A stretch of 64,000 nucleotides of DNA from Coriobacteriaceae bacterium (GTDB lineage: Bacteria > Actinomycetota > Coriobacteriia > Coriobacteriales > Coriobacteriaceae). Positions 1-8,993 of this stretch are shown piece after piece. The notes under the pieces were generated by a model, which had not been told where the DNA came from, did not search any database, and was given only the letters and a program-made list of their open reading frames with translations. Location: the NCBI GenBank assembly GCA_902364975.1, contig CABJFQ010000003.1, forward strand, positions 112,273 to 176,272. The letters are read 5' to 3'. Made by a program: the position numbers and the translations under genes. Positions within the stretch are counted from its first letter, which is position 1, and each line of letters begins with the position of its first letter.

Positions 1-1301
1 ACAGATTCAGTACGCTCGCTGGCATACTCCTCCAGCTCGCTAAACGTGCGCGAACGGACGCCGTCTTTATCGGGCTTAACGCCAGCGAAGAAGACCTTGA
101 GCACGTCGCGATCGATGCCGTCCTTCTTGGCAGCCTTCCAGGCCTCGTCGGTCACTGTGATGCGATACGTCTGCTCCTCTTTTTCGCGACGGAGCAGACC
201 CTTCTTCTTGGTCTCGGTCGCTTCTTCCAGCTTGATCACGCGGTCGTCGGTCAGCTTCATCAGCGTGGCGATATATGCCTGATCGGGCACGTCGTTCCAG
301 CTCATAAGAGTTGCAAGCACCGCGGGATGATCGGCGGAGGGCACATCGCGGAAGTACTCGTCCTGGAAGAGCGGCTTGGGCTTGGGCCTGCGCAGCTTGA
401 GCATCACGATCACACCGGTATAGGCAACCGCCACGACAACACACGCCACGGCGATCGCACCGGCAACCGCACGCGCGTGCTCACGGCGGGCGTTAGCTTC
501 GTCGGCCCATTCCTTCTCTTCGCTCAGGATCGTTGACATGCGATCTTCGCCCGAAGCGGCAAGCTGCGGCACCCAGTCGCTAGGGAAGGCGATGCGTGCC
601 TCGGCGAATTCGCCCTGGTGCACGCAGGGAATGGTATAGGTGACCATGGGCTCGTCCTCATCGAGCGACACGTCGCCCGTCAGCGGACCATGGCCCCATG
701 CGCGGAAGTTATCGCCCTTGACGGCCGCCGTCCCGGCAGCGGCATTCGCGAAGCACACTTCCATCTCGACGTCATCGGAATCCGCAGACCAGCCGTCACC
801 CACGAACTTCCAGTAGAGCTCGGCGGTATCGGCCCAGTTCATAACCGCACCGGTCATGGTGTAGCTCACGTAGTAGATTGCGCTGTCGCCGCTCTCGTGA
901 GGGCTGAACACCTTAATCCTTACGCCGTCACCGGTCTGCTCGACCGTGTAGACGCCAGAGTCGCCCTTGTTCGCGCTATCGACTTTGTTAAACGCGGTGT
1001 CCTCTTCCTCGACACTCAGCACGTCAACGCCCGCCGTGCCGCCCTGCTGGTTGGTGCCCGTATTGATCTCCCAAAACACGCCGTTGATGTCGTCGTCGAA
1101 ATCAAACTGGCGTCCCTCGACAACGGTCAGCGATCCATCGGCCTCGACCGTGGCACTGATGTAGGTTTGGGTCATGGAGTAGCCGTCGGCGTGCGCGGCG
1201 GCAGGCAGCAGCAACAACGCAAGCGCAACGAGCGCGCAGACGGAAGCGAATCGCGCAAACAGGCGGCGCTGCCGACAGGGCTGGGCAACGGGGGCGTTCA
1301 T
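1..1301 (-). CDS. DUF2207 domain membrane protein (3' end beyond left edge)
   Basis: Partial gene of about 433 visible residues; the C-terminus lies outside the window. The ATG at 1301 follows an AAAGGA ribosome site. Residues 12-36 form a signal peptide ending in AHA. An extracellular beta-rich DUF2207-type domain follows, then one transmembrane segment (complement of about 420-480). After that comes a cytoplasmic stretch with DEYFRDVPS and HPAVLATLMSWNDVP, the winged-helix-like part that normally follows in this family. The family is uncharacterised and is usually predicted to be cell-surface anchored. No partner gene is visible on this side. Confidence 0.8.
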   Translation of the reverse strand, partial: MNAPVAQPCRQRRLFARFASVCALVALALLLLPAAAHADGYSMTQTYISATVEADGSLTVVEGRQFDFDDDINGVFWEINTGTNQQGGTAGVDVLSVEEEDTAFNKVDSANKGDSGVYTVEQTGDGVRIKVFSPHESGDSAIYYVSYTMTGAVMNWADTAELYWKFVGDGWSADSDDVEMEVCFANAAAGTAAVKGDNFRAWGHGPLTGDVSLDEDEPMVTYTIPCVHQGEFAEARIAFPSDWVPQLAASGEDRMSTILSEEKEWADEANARREHARAVAGAIAVACVVVAVAYTGVIVMLKLRRPKPKPLFQDEYFRDVPSADHPAVLATLMSWNDVPDQAYIATLMKLTDDRVIKLEEATETKKKGLLRREKEEQTYRITVTDEAWKAAKKDGIDRDVLKVFFAGVKPDKDGVRSRTFSELEEYASERTES

Positions 1302-1414
1302 AGGCACATCCTTTGTCTGTGGTACCAGTAGCGTCATTGTCCCACGTTTGCGAGTTCATGTGACGAACATCTAGGTCAGCGGAGCGTCAAAACGGGACAA
1401 AAGTCACACCCGCC

Positions 1415-1465
1415 GCCGGCACCTGGGGACGTTCCTTATCTGCCGGCAATCTGGGACACTCCTTG
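1415..1465. repeat. Dispersed GGGACGTTCC intergenic repeat, copy 1
   Basis: A CCGGCAC core, a GGGACGTTCCTT block and a second TGCCGGCA block occur in order. The reverse complement of 45309-45376 shows the same blocks in the same order. Two copies in unrelated intergenic spots indicate a dispersed element, perhaps REP-like. No transposase gene adjoins either copy. Confidence 0.6.
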
Positions 1466-1797
1466 GCATAGCCCGCTCCGGCAATAGATACCACTTCATA
1501 GCTCCATCACAGGTGTAGCGGCTTTGTGTGGGCGCGGCATGCGCTGATTGAGCCGCCAGTTGAGGGGCATAAAGCAGTTGAGCGAAAACGGTTTGCCCCT
1601 TTGCCGTCCGCTTGAGGATCATGTCCCCCTTTTCCGCGGAAACCCCGGCAGTTGCGAAGAGCTGCTGGGGTTTCTGTCGTTTGTGAGGCTAAGTCGGTAC
1701 GCAGCGATCGAGACCTTGAGCCGCAAACCCACCGTGCGCAATGCGCACCGCCGCCAACTTGTGAGCGCGGCAACGCCTTCCCTACCGTGCCCCGCGC
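1466..1797. other. Intergenic stretch without a convincing gene
   Basis: No reading frame here has both a plausible start and recognisable content. The only structured element is the hairpin at 1640-1673, described separately. The stretch separates the divergently read DUF2207 gene and gluQ. Confidence 0.5.
1640..1673 (+). terminator. Hairpin, possible terminator
   Basis: The arms AACCCCGGCAG and CTGCTGGGGTT enclose a short loop, with a mildly T-rich stretch (TTTCTGTCGTTTG) on the + side. No gene is known to end just upstream on this strand, so its role is uncertain. Confidence 0.4.
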
Positions 1798-1803
1798 TAT
1801 ACT
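1798..1803 (+). promoter_or_regulatory. -10 element for gluQ, possibly leaderless
   Basis: TATACT ends seven bases before the gluQ ATG at 1811, and there is no Shine-Dalgarno sequence between. That geometry puts the transcription start at or next to the start codon, so a leaderless mRNA is likely. No good -35 hexamer is visible. Confidence 0.45.
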
Positions 1804-1810
1804 CGTCCGC

Positions 1811-2821
1811 ATGGATATCAAAGCACGCAACATACCAACGCCCGCCGCGGATGTGCCAACGACGCAGCCCGCCTCCGTTCCCGCACCTGTCGTGGGTCGC
1901 TTTGCCCCGTCGCCCTCGGGCCGCATGCACCTGGGCAACGTGTTCAGCTGCCTGTGTGCGTGGCTTTCGGCCCGCAGCCAGGGCGGCAGCATCGTGTTGC
2001 GCATCGAGGACCTGGACGATCGCTGCAAGCGCCCGGAACTTGCCGCTCAACTGATTGACGACCTGGCCTGGCTGGGACTCGAGTGGGACGAAGGCCCCTA
2101 CTACCAGCACGACCGCCTCGACCTGTACGAGGACGCCCTGCATCGGCTGCAAGACGCCGGTCTCACCTATCCCTGCTTTTGCACGCGCGCCGAGCTCCAC
2201 GCCGCGAGCGCGCCGCACGCCAGCGACGGCACGCCCATCTACCGCGGCGCCTGCCGAAACCTTTCTGCCAAAGAAATCGCCCGCCGCAGCGCTCTGCGCG
2301 CCCCAGCCACGCGTCTGCGCGTGCCCACCGTCGATGACCTCGCAAACGACGTGATCGAATTCGTGGACCGCACGTACGGCGCCCAATGCGAGGCACTCGC
2401 TACCGAGTGCGGCGACTTTTTGGTGCGCCGCAGCGACGGCGTGTTTGCCTATCAGCTAGCCGTGGTGGTCGACGACGCCGCCATGGGTGTTACCGAGGTC
2501 GTGCGCGGATGCGACCTGCTGGGCTCCACGCCCCGCCAAATCTACCTGCAGCATCTGCTGGGACTGCCCACGCCGCACTACGCGCACATTCCGCTGCTCA
2601 TGTCGCCGGATGGCCGCCGCCTTTCCAAGCGCGACCGCGATCTGGACCTGGGCGAGCTACGCGCCCGCTTTGGCACGCCCGAGGCACTGCTGGGCTGGCT
2701 CGCCGGGCAAACAGCCATCGCGCCGGACACCACACCGCGCTCTGCCGAGCAGCTGGCCGAGCACTTTAGCTGGGACGTCATCCGCGCGCATCGAGAAAAC
2801 ATCACTGTAACGACCGAGTAG
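1811..2821 (+). CDS. gluQ: Glutamyl-Q tRNA(Asp) synthetase
   Basis: 336 residues, the size of GluQRS rather than full GltX: the catalytic core is present and the anticodon-binding domain absent. Visible motifs are the class I signature GRFAPSPSGRMHLGN (HIGH-like), a zinc-binding segment CFC...Y...C around residues 115-145, and RLSKRD (KMSKS-like) near 275. Known enzymes of this family attach glutamate to the queuosine base of tRNA-Asp in the cytoplasm. Longer upstream in-frame starts exist, but ATG 1811 gives the family N-terminus and sits just after a -10 element. It stands alone as a transcription unit, convergent with the phosphoesterase genes. Confidence 0.85.
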   Translation: MDIKARNIPTPAADVPTTQPASVPAPVVGRFAPSPSGRMHLGNVFSCLCAWLSARSQGGSIVLRIEDLDDRCKRPELAAQLIDDLAWLGLEWDEGPYYQHDRLDLYEDALHRLQDAGLTYPCFCTRAELHAASAPHASDGTPIYRGACRNLSAKEIARRSALRAPATRLRVPTVDDLANDVIEFVDRTYGAQCEALATECGDFLVRRSDGVFAYQLAVVVDDAAMGVTEVVRGCDLLGSTPRQIYLQHLLGLPTPHYAHIPLLMSPDGRRLSKRDRDLDLGELRARFGTPEALLGWLAGQTAIAPDTTPRSAEQLAEHFSWDVIRAHRENITVTTE

Positions 2822-2836
2822 TCAGCCGTCCCACCC

Positions 2837-3562
2837 CTACGCAACATCCCAAGGCATAAGCTCGTCGCCCAGGCGAACGATGCAGTCGTAGAGCACGGTG
2901 TGGCGCTCGGCCGGGTTGGCATCCCGATGAAAATGCCCGTAGTACCAGCGCTTGTAGTCCAAGCGATCTTCCAGCTCGTCGAAAAATGCCGTAAGCCGAT
3001 CGACAGCTGGATAATTCCAGCCAGGTGCCGGATAGAGCGTGGGCGAGAGCATGCGCGTGGAGCAGGTGTGGGTGATCACGTAGTCGACCTTCCAGCCCAC
3101 GCTATCGAGCTTTGCCCGCGCCTCCTCAAAGTTGCGCTCGCCCGGCAGCTCCTGCGGCCACCAGCTGGAATACGGGATGCGGTATTCCTTGTCCACACTC
3201 GTGGCGCCGCCCATGGTAAAGATCGTCGACCCACCGAGCTCAAAAACCTCGCCGCGCGTCAGGCGCCGTATAGGCGAGGTGTCCGGCAGGCGTTGCGTCA
3301 GTCCACCGTGCCACAACTCCAGGGGGCGCTCCGCCCAATGGTCGTAGCGTTCGTGGTTGCCGTCGACGAACAGCACGGTATAGGGGCGCGACTCCAGCCA
3401 GGCGATATCGGCGCATTCCTCGGCAGAAAAATCCCACGGAAAGCCAAAGTCTCCCGCGATAATCAGATAGTCGTCGCTCGTCAGACTATCCCCAAGCTCC
3501 CAGTCGCGGAGCTTTTGCATGTCGATGCCACCGTGGACATCACCCGTCACATAAACCGTCAT
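2837..3562 (-). CDS. Calcineurin-type metallophosphoesterase (third of a cluster)
   Basis: 241 residues with the metallophosphoesterase metal ligands in order: GDVHG near residue 7, GDFGF near 37, GNHE near 68 and GHFH near the C-terminus. Its ATG overlaps the stop of the preceding gene by four bases (ATGA), so translation is probably coupled. It is closely similar in layout to the protein at 4246-4962, including the shared segments WKVDYVITH / WKVDYVVTH, which points to duplication. The substrate cannot be read from sequence; a cytoplasmic phosphodiesterase or protein phosphatase is possible. Confidence 0.85.
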   Translation of the reverse strand: MTVYVTGDVHGGIDMQKLRDWELGDSLTSDDYLIIAGDFGFPWDFSAEECADIAWLESRPYTVLFVDGNHERYDHWAERPLELWHGGLTQRLPDTSPIRRLTRGEVFELGGSTIFTMGGATSVDKEYRIPYSSWWPQELPGERNFEEARAKLDSVGWKVDYVITHTCSTRMLSPTLYPAPGWNYPAVDRLTAFFDELEDRLDYKRWYYGHFHRDANPAERHTVLYDCIVRLGDELMPWDVA

Positions 3563-4197
3563 CGGATCACCACTTCCCTCTTATAGGCTTCGAGATCGTG
3601 CTCGATCTGCTCGTCGCCCGTGGCGTTGACCCACCACGGCCATTTAACGCAACACGCCGGCTCGTCGACCTGCGCAAACCACGACTTGAGCTCCTCCAGG
3701 CTCACCGGGGCGTAGCCGTTGGCGTCCACGCCCACGTCATAGCGCAGCAGCCCCTGCCTAAGGTTGAACGTGTTGTACGCGCCGCCGCAGCTGTGGATAT
3801 GTCCGTGAAGATGCCAGCCGCCGTGCGACATGCCTTGCCAGTCGACCATGGGATAGTGGCTCAGCACGATTTTTTGGCGGTCGATCTTGAGCACACAAAT
3901 GGGCGGCTCGACGATAAAAGCATCCGCCACCGCAGGCTGCGTCCAGTCTTTGTCGTGGTTGCCAGGCAGCAGATGGACGTGCTTGCATGCAATGCTCTTA
4001 CGCAGCTCGTAGGCGTCTTGCACCGTCATCTTAAAGCTGAAGTCGCCCAGAATATAAAGCTCGTCGTCCAAAGCGACCTTGCTATTAATGTTGGCGACCA
4101 TGGCGTCGTTCATCTGCGCACCAGTCGACCAAGGCCTGTCGGCGAGCCGCAGCATGTTCTCGTGTCCAAAGTGGGTATCGCTGGTAAACCAGATCAT
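3559..4197 (-). CDS. Metallophosphoesterase (second of a cluster)
   Basis: 212 residues with SDTHFGH at residue 6, GDFSF, GNHDKDW, a SHYPM segment and GHIHS, the full set of binuclear metal ligands. It resembles the YfcE-like / phage-type family whose members begin with WFTSDTHFGH. It lies 48 bases downstream of the first phosphoesterase and overlaps the third by four bases, so the three probably form one operon. Substrate unknown; no partner gene identifies the pathway. Confidence 0.85.
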   Translation of the reverse strand: MIWFTSDTHFGHENMLRLADRPWSTGAQMNDAMVANINSKVALDDELYILGDFSFKMTVQDAYELRKSIACKHVHLLPGNHDKDWTQPAVADAFIVEPPICVLKIDRQKIVLSHYPMVDWQGMSHGGWHLHGHIHSCGGAYNTFNLRQGLLRYDVGVDANGYAPVSLEELKSWFAQVDEPACCVKWPWWVNATGDEQIEHDLEAYKREVVIR

Positions 4198-4245
4198 GGG
4201 AACCTCCTAACGCTGTTGCCCAGAATTTCCACTCGCCGCCCCACC

Positions 4246-4962
4246 CTACTCATCGGTGCATCGCGCCTCAATCGGCACGATATCTTGGTAGATCAGGCGA
4301 TGCTTGTCGTCGCGCCATTCATCGTCATGGTAATGGCCAAAGAACCAGGTGCGGTAGTCGAGTCGCCCGTCGAGCTCGCCCAAAAAGGCCTGCAGCGAAT
4401 CGTCGTAGAACTCGCGATTGCACTCCATGCACAGCTCGTCTGCCAAATCGACCGGCGCCTCGTGAGTCACAACATAGTCGACCTTCCAGCCCACACGATC
4501 GAGCGAGGCGCGACAGTATTCCATCTCGCTCTCACTCGGCATTTCCTCGGGCCACCACGTCTTTCCCTCCCGGCGCCACTGTTTGTCATGGCTCGCGGCG
4601 CCACCCATGGCGAGCACCGTGTTCCCCGCGATGTCGAACACCTCTCCGCGCATCAGGTGCAGCACATGCGGGCGAGCCTCGTGAACGAGGCCCCCGTTCC
4701 ACTCTCGGATCGGCAGCCCCGCCAGCAGATGATAGTTCTCGTGATTGCCGTCGACAAAACACGTAGTCCAGGGCTTGGACTCAAACCAGTCGAGCCAGTA
4801 TTTGTCGGTGTTTGAGCCACTCCATATAAAGCCAAAGTCGCCGGCAACGATCATCACGTCATCGCGCGTCAGCGTACGGCCCAATGGCCAAACGCGCGAC
4901 GAGAAGCGGCTCGCCCCGTACTCGGCAACACCGTGAACGTCTCCGGTAACGAAAATGGACAT
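4246..4962 (-). CDS. Metallophosphoesterase (first of a cluster)
   Basis: 238 residues, start ATG 4962 after a GGAGGT ribosome site. Motifs: GDVHG, GDFGF, GNHENY, a THE segment and GHYHDD. It is a paralogue of the gene at 2837-3562, with the same N-terminal FVTGDVHG and the same conserved WWPxE(L/M)P segment in mid-protein. It heads the three-gene cluster. Function beyond metal-dependent phosphoester hydrolysis is not inferable. Confidence 0.85.
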   Translation of the reverse strand: MSIFVTGDVHGVAEYGASRFSSRVWPLGRTLTRDDVMIVAGDFGFIWSGSNTDKYWLDWFESKPWTTCFVDGNHENYHLLAGLPIREWNGGLVHEARPHVLHLMRGEVFDIAGNTVLAMGGAASHDKQWRREGKTWWPEEMPSESEMEYCRASLDRVGWKVDYVVTHEAPVDLADELCMECNREFYDDSLQAFLGELDGRLDYRTWFFGHYHDDEWRDDKHRLIYQDIVPIEARCTDE

Positions 4963-5091
4963 TAAGCGGCACCTCCGTGCTGTGCGACTCTAGACAAATC
5001 GATGGCAGAAATTGCGGATCAGCCCCGGCATCCGCACCCCTTAGGGCTTACCCCTCGTTCTTCCATCCAAACGGATCAAACACCCAAAAAA

Positions 5092-5457
5092 CTAGATCGA
5101 GCACACTGTTGGCGGGCAGCATGTTGGGCAGGGCGTCTTGCCTCGCTTGAGTGCGGTTGCCAATGGCACGCTCGTTTTAATGGCGTTTCGGGACAAGTTT
5201 TTGCATCCCGCAGAACGGTGGTAAATCTTGCCGTTCTTGGTGACGGTTACCTTGATTTTTGAGGTATCCACACTGCGGGGCTCGATGGGCGCGGCCACCT
5301 CTTGACGAGCTGGCGCTGTTTTCCAAGGCTTGCCTCTCGAAAAACCAAAATCGCAGAATCGATTGATATAGCTGTCGAAACATCCATCGAACAGCAACCC
5401 CGTTGCCAGGCCCGCCATGAACCCACAGGCAATCGCAGCTTCTCCTCTGATTTGCAT
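5092..5457 (-). CDS. Small membrane-tethered protein with HxxxC...PCxxC motif
   Basis: 121 residues from ATG 5457, preceded by GGAGGG; a TTG six codons upstream is a weaker start. Residues 5-25 are a hydrophobic, glycine/alanine-rich membrane segment, followed by a basic linker. The C-terminal 45 residues carry KIYHRSAGCKNLS and then KRGKTPCPTCCPP. This H-x4-C ... C-x2-C arrangement resembles the small zinc-ribbon-like tail seen on many secreted nucleases and cell-surface proteins. The tail is expected to bind a metal; function unknown. It lies alone between the phosphoesterase cluster and the surface-protein gene. Confidence 0.6.
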   Translation of the reverse strand: MQIRGEAAIACGFMAGLATGLLFDGCFDSYINRFCDFGFSRGKPWKTAPARQEVAAPIEPRSVDTSKIKVTVTKNGKIYHRSAGCKNLSRNAIKTSVPLATALKRGKTPCPTCCPPTVCSI

Positions 5458-5491
5458 ATGTCCCTCCATAATCAATCTCGAAGATTAAAAA

Positions 5492-5531
5492 CGGCGCGCG
5501 CCGCAGGGCCTATCCCTTGCGGCGCGCGCCG
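5492..5531 (-). terminator. Intrinsic terminator of the surface-protein gene
   Basis: An almost perfect G+C-rich hairpin (arms of 17 bases built on GGCGCGCGCC) is followed on the minus strand by TTTTTAATCTT. It sits 24 bases past the stop of the 1,116-residue protein. Confidence 0.85.
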
Positions 5532-5555
5532 AAAATGATCCGTTTTCCTCCGTCC

Positions 5556-8500
5556 CTAACGGATCAGCTGGCGGCGCTTATCGGACAGGAATACGCCGGC
5601 GGCCACCAGGACCGTGCCGCCGATCACGAAGGTCTCACCCAGCAGCTCGGACGCATCGCCCGTGGCGGGCATCGCCGTCTGCCAAGTCGTGGCCTCGGTC
5701 TTTGCCTCCGCATGCTTGGCCTGGTACGTCACTTGCGTGACGGGCTGGGTCTGCTCGCCGTTTCCGCGGTCGGCGGCCTCTTGGCGAGCGATCTCGGCGT
5801 TAAGCTCGGCAATAGCCTGGTCGAGCTCGACCTTGGCGGCGGTGTAGTTGGCGAGCGCCTCCAAGTATGCCGGCGCCACGGCATCCGTCGCAGCCACGGC
5901 GTCATCGAGTTCGGCCTTGGCGGTCGCGGCACGCTCGGCGGCATCGTGGGCCGCAGCGATCTTGGCGTTAAGTACCTCGTCCGCATCGTCAGTGCTGCCG
6001 TTGACAATGGCTTCGGCAATATTGATTCTGCGCAGGCGGGCAACCGCGGCGGCAGAGGCGTCGCGCGCGACAGTCGCATCCACCACGGCATCGTCAGCCT
6101 CCACCACGTCATACTCGGCATCGCTCACGGCCATCGCCGCTGCATCGAGCGCGGCATCGGCAGTCGCTTTGTCCCCAGTGGCCTTGGCAAGTGCTGCGGC
6201 GGCATTCTTAAGCTGAGAGGCGCGGGCGGCAGCTGCATCAGATTTTGCCTGAGCCGTTGCCACGACGGCGTCGGCATCGCTTGCAGCCCGCTGCGCCATA
6301 TCGAGCTCCACCTGAGTGGCAGCAACATCGATGCCTGCCTGATCGGCATCGCCTTGGGTGGCAAGAAGTTCGGCCTCCGCCTCGCGCTGATTGGCACGCG
6401 CGCTTTCGAGTGCAGACGACGCCGCATCAAACGCACGCTGAGCAGCGGCGATATCGGCTGAGTACGCCGCTAGCTCATCCTGGGCCGCGGCAAGTGCATC
6501 CCGTTTGTCGCCAACACCGGCACGAGCGGCGTCCAGTGCGCGCTTGGCAGCAGCCACCTTGCCCTTGGCAATGTCGAGCTCGCCAGACTTGGCGGCCACG
6601 GCGTCCTGCGCTGCCGCAACAGCGGCGTTGGCAGCGCTCAAATCGGCGCGGGCATCGCTGACGGCACGCGCGGCGGCGTCAGCTGCAGCCTGCTTTTGCG
6701 CCACGGCAGCCTGGGCCTCCGAGGCCTTGGTTGCCGCGACATCAACGTTAGCGGCAGCGCGCTCAACCTGGGTTTGCTTTGCTGCAACGGCCTGCGATGC
6801 TGCACTCACCTTGCTGCCGGCATCGTCGGCAACGCCCTGCGCCACAGCAAGCTCCTTGCGTGCCGCATCCACGCCCTGCTCGGGATTTGCCAACGAGTCA
6901 CACCACGCATTCAACGCAGCCTCATACTCTGCAACCGTCATCGGATTGAGGTTATACGGCTTATACCATTGACCAGAATATACAAATGTTTGCGCCTGTG
7001 TACTCCCGTACAGCGTCCCTCGCGTGCAAACGCCCATGCCCGTCACGGTGTAATCGGGGTTGATCACGTTGATGTAATGTCCGACCGAAGGGTTTGGTCC
7101 ACCGTGCAGTGCGGCGTAGTTATCAATCTGGGAGCTATGCGCTGCATAGAAATCGTAAGCGGCCTTTCCCGTAAGGCCCGACGCGCCCAGCGAGGCGGCG
7201 GCAGCATCAAAGATGGCCTTCTCCTGATCGACCCACTGCTTAAACGGATTGCTTCCGTAGTTCCACGCCACATTCTCGCCCACGTTAAACTGCTGAGCGT
7301 GCGCGACCTTCGTATCGGAGAAGTTCGCGTCGGCGATGGCGGTCGCCATCATGGCATATGTCACCTTGAGCTCGCCTAGGCCAACGCTTGCGCGATACTC
7401 GTTGCACGCTTTGAGCCACACAACCGCCTGCTTCATATTGGTCAGGCTCGTCGCGTCGACTTCCTCGCCCACCTTGTTGTAGCCAGCGAGTTTGCAGTTG
7501 AGGATGATATCCGCCGCATCGTCGGCACCCACACTCTTAAAGAATGCGATGGCACCCTGGCGGTAGTTCTCCGCCGATGCATTCGCCGTTGCCTGAGCGG
7601 CATCGAGCTTTGCCTGGGCCTGAGCCACAGCCTGGTCGGCCTGCTGCTTTTGGGCCTTCGCCTGATCGAGCGCCTTGTCGGCAGCGTCTTTCTCGTCCTT
7701 GGCCGCCGAAAGCTTGGCCTGGGCATCGGCCAGCTCCGTGAGCGCACTGGCATGATCGGTCTTGGCCTGGTCAAGAGCGGCGTCGGCAGCGGTCTTGGCA
7801 GCAGCGGCGGCATCCAGCTTTGACTGGTCATCGGCAGCGGCCTGCTGCTGATCGGCAACTGCCTGCTGAGCAGTCTGAACCTCGCCCTCGGCGGCGGCAA
7901 CGTCCTGCTCAGCGGCAGCAAGCTCGCTCTCGCACTTCGACTGCGCGGCCTTGGCGGCCGTCAGCGCTTCGGACGCAGCAGCCACCTTTGCCTTGGCGGC
8001 CTCGTACTCCGGGCCCGCGGCGCCCTGCTCGGCTCGATCCAGATCGGCCTTGGCCGCGTCATAGCTCGTCTGCGCGGCATCCACGTCCGCATCTGCCGCG
8101 GCCTTTGCCTGCTGAGCTGCCGAAAGCTTGCCCTGCGCGTCCTGCTGCTTGGCAGCGGCGGCAGTGGCAGCGTCTTGAGCATCCGAGAGCTTGGCCTGCG
8201 CATCAACGACCTGCTGCTTCGCCTGTTCCAGGTCACTCGCAGCCTGCCCTGCGGCAGCCTGGGCGGCAGCTACAGCCTCGGGCGTAGCATCGGATGCAGC
8301 AGCCTGTGCGGCCTCAAGCGCAGACTGGGCATCACGGGATGCCCTCTGGGCAGCAGTCAGGGCTTCATCCTTGTCCGCCAGCTCCTTCTTGGCAGCATCG
8401 AGCGCAGCCTGAGCGTCCTCAAACGCCTTGACATCCTGATCGGCCTTGTCCTGCGCAGCGCCCAGCTGCTTTTCCAGCTCGGCCGAAGCAGCGGAGGCCG

Positions 8501-8906
8501 CGCTATCGCTCGCACCGCGGGCCGCGTCATAGGCGCCCCGCGCCTGCTGCTGGTTGACGGCGGCAGCATCGTAGGGAGCGGCAGCCGCTTCCAGATCGGC
8601 CTTGGCGGTAGCAGCTTTAGCGCGCGCCGCATCAACTGCAGCCTGCAGGTCGGCGACCTTTTGCGCTGCAGACACGGCACCCGCGCCAGTACCGGCGGCC
8701 GCAGTACTCGTCAGCGGCGACATCACCGCAGCCGTTGCACCCGTGGCGCCAACGCCATCCGCATCCTGTGCCACCGCGACCAGGGGCGACAGCATCGAGC
8801 CGCCCGTCATGGCAATCGTCGCCGCAGCAACCGTCACCACGCGTCCAGCCGCCTTGGCCTTACCCAAAGCCTTGCCGTCCATGTCCTTGTTCATATTCTT
8901 GCTCAT
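5556..8906 (-). CDS. Sortase-anchored coiled-coil surface protein with central CAP/SCP domain
   Basis: 1,116 residues; ATG 8906 follows GGAAGGA. A long signal peptide (to about residue 47, ending AVAQ) leads into an alanine-rich coiled coil (about 75-440). A globular CAP/SCP domain follows (about 445-672) with HAQQFNVGENVAW and VGHYINV, the usual His/Glu cavity residues. A second coiled coil runs from about 675 to 1040. The end has MPATGD near 1077, a hydrophobic helix and a basic KRR tail, the layout of a sortase substrate with an LPxTG-like variant. Expected location is the cell wall, with the CAP domain held between two rods. Likely role is adhesion or host interaction; this is inference. 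It is a single-gene unit ended by a strong hairpin. Confidence 0.85.
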   Translation of the reverse strand: MSKNMNKDMDGKALGKAKAAGRVVTVAAATIAMTGGSMLSPLVAVAQDADGVGATGATAAVMSPLTSTAAAGTGAGAVSAAQKVADLQAAVDAARAKAATAKADLEAAAAPYDAAAVNQQQARGAYDAARGASDSAASAASAELEKQLGAAQDKADQDVKAFEDAQAALDAAKKELADKDEALTAAQRASRDAQSALEAAQAAASDATPEAVAAAQAAAGQAASDLEQAKQQVVDAQAKLSDAQDAATAAAAKQQDAQGKLSAAQQAKAAADADVDAAQTSYDAAKADLDRAEQGAAGPEYEAAKAKVAAASEALTAAKAAQSKCESELAAAEQDVAAAEGEVQTAQQAVADQQQAAADDQSKLDAAAAAKTAADAALDQAKTDHASALTELADAQAKLSAAKDEKDAADKALDQAKAQKQQADQAVAQAQAKLDAAQATANASAENYRQGAIAFFKSVGADDAADIILNCKLAGYNKVGEEVDATSLTNMKQAVVWLKACNEYRASVGLGELKVTYAMMATAIADANFSDTKVAHAQQFNVGENVAWNYGSNPFKQWVDQEKAIFDAAAASLGASGLTGKAAYDFYAAHSSQIDNYAALHGGPNPSVGHYINVINPDYTVTGMGVCTRGTLYGSTQAQTFVYSGQWYKPYNLNPMTVAEYEAALNAWCDSLANPEQGVDAARKELAVAQGVADDAGSKVSAASQAVAAKQTQVERAAANVDVAATKASEAQAAVAQKQAAADAAARAVSDARADLSAANAAVAAAQDAVAAKSGELDIAKGKVAAAKRALDAARAGVGDKRDALAAAQDELAAYSADIAAAQRAFDAASSALESARANQREAEAELLATQGDADQAGIDVAATQVELDMAQRAASDADAVVATAQAKSDAAAARASQLKNAAAALAKATGDKATADAALDAAAMAVSDAEYDVVEADDAVVDATVARDASAAAVARLRRINIAEAIVNGSTDDADEVLNAKIAAAHDAAERAATAKAELDDAVAATDAVAPAYLEALANYTAAKVELDQAIAELNAEIARQEAADRGNGEQTQPVTQVTYQAKHAEAKTEATTWQTAMPATGDASELLGETFVIGGTVLVAAGVFLSDKRRQLIR

Positions 8907-8993
8907 TGTCGATTCCTTCCCACGGTGAGCCGTTGTTTGACACAGATAGTCGATCCAACTTGCCCCATTAAAAAAGAGGTGATAACGGGGTAA

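Noticed and set aside
618..1331. Plus-strand frame of 237 codons
   Set aside because: It is antisense to the DUF2207 gene, which has a signal peptide, domain and ribosome site; the plus frame has none.
1548..2054. Plus-strand frame of 168 codons upstream of gluQ
   Set aside because: It overlaps the gluQ N-terminus in another frame, crosses the hairpin at 1640-1673 and has no recognisable content.
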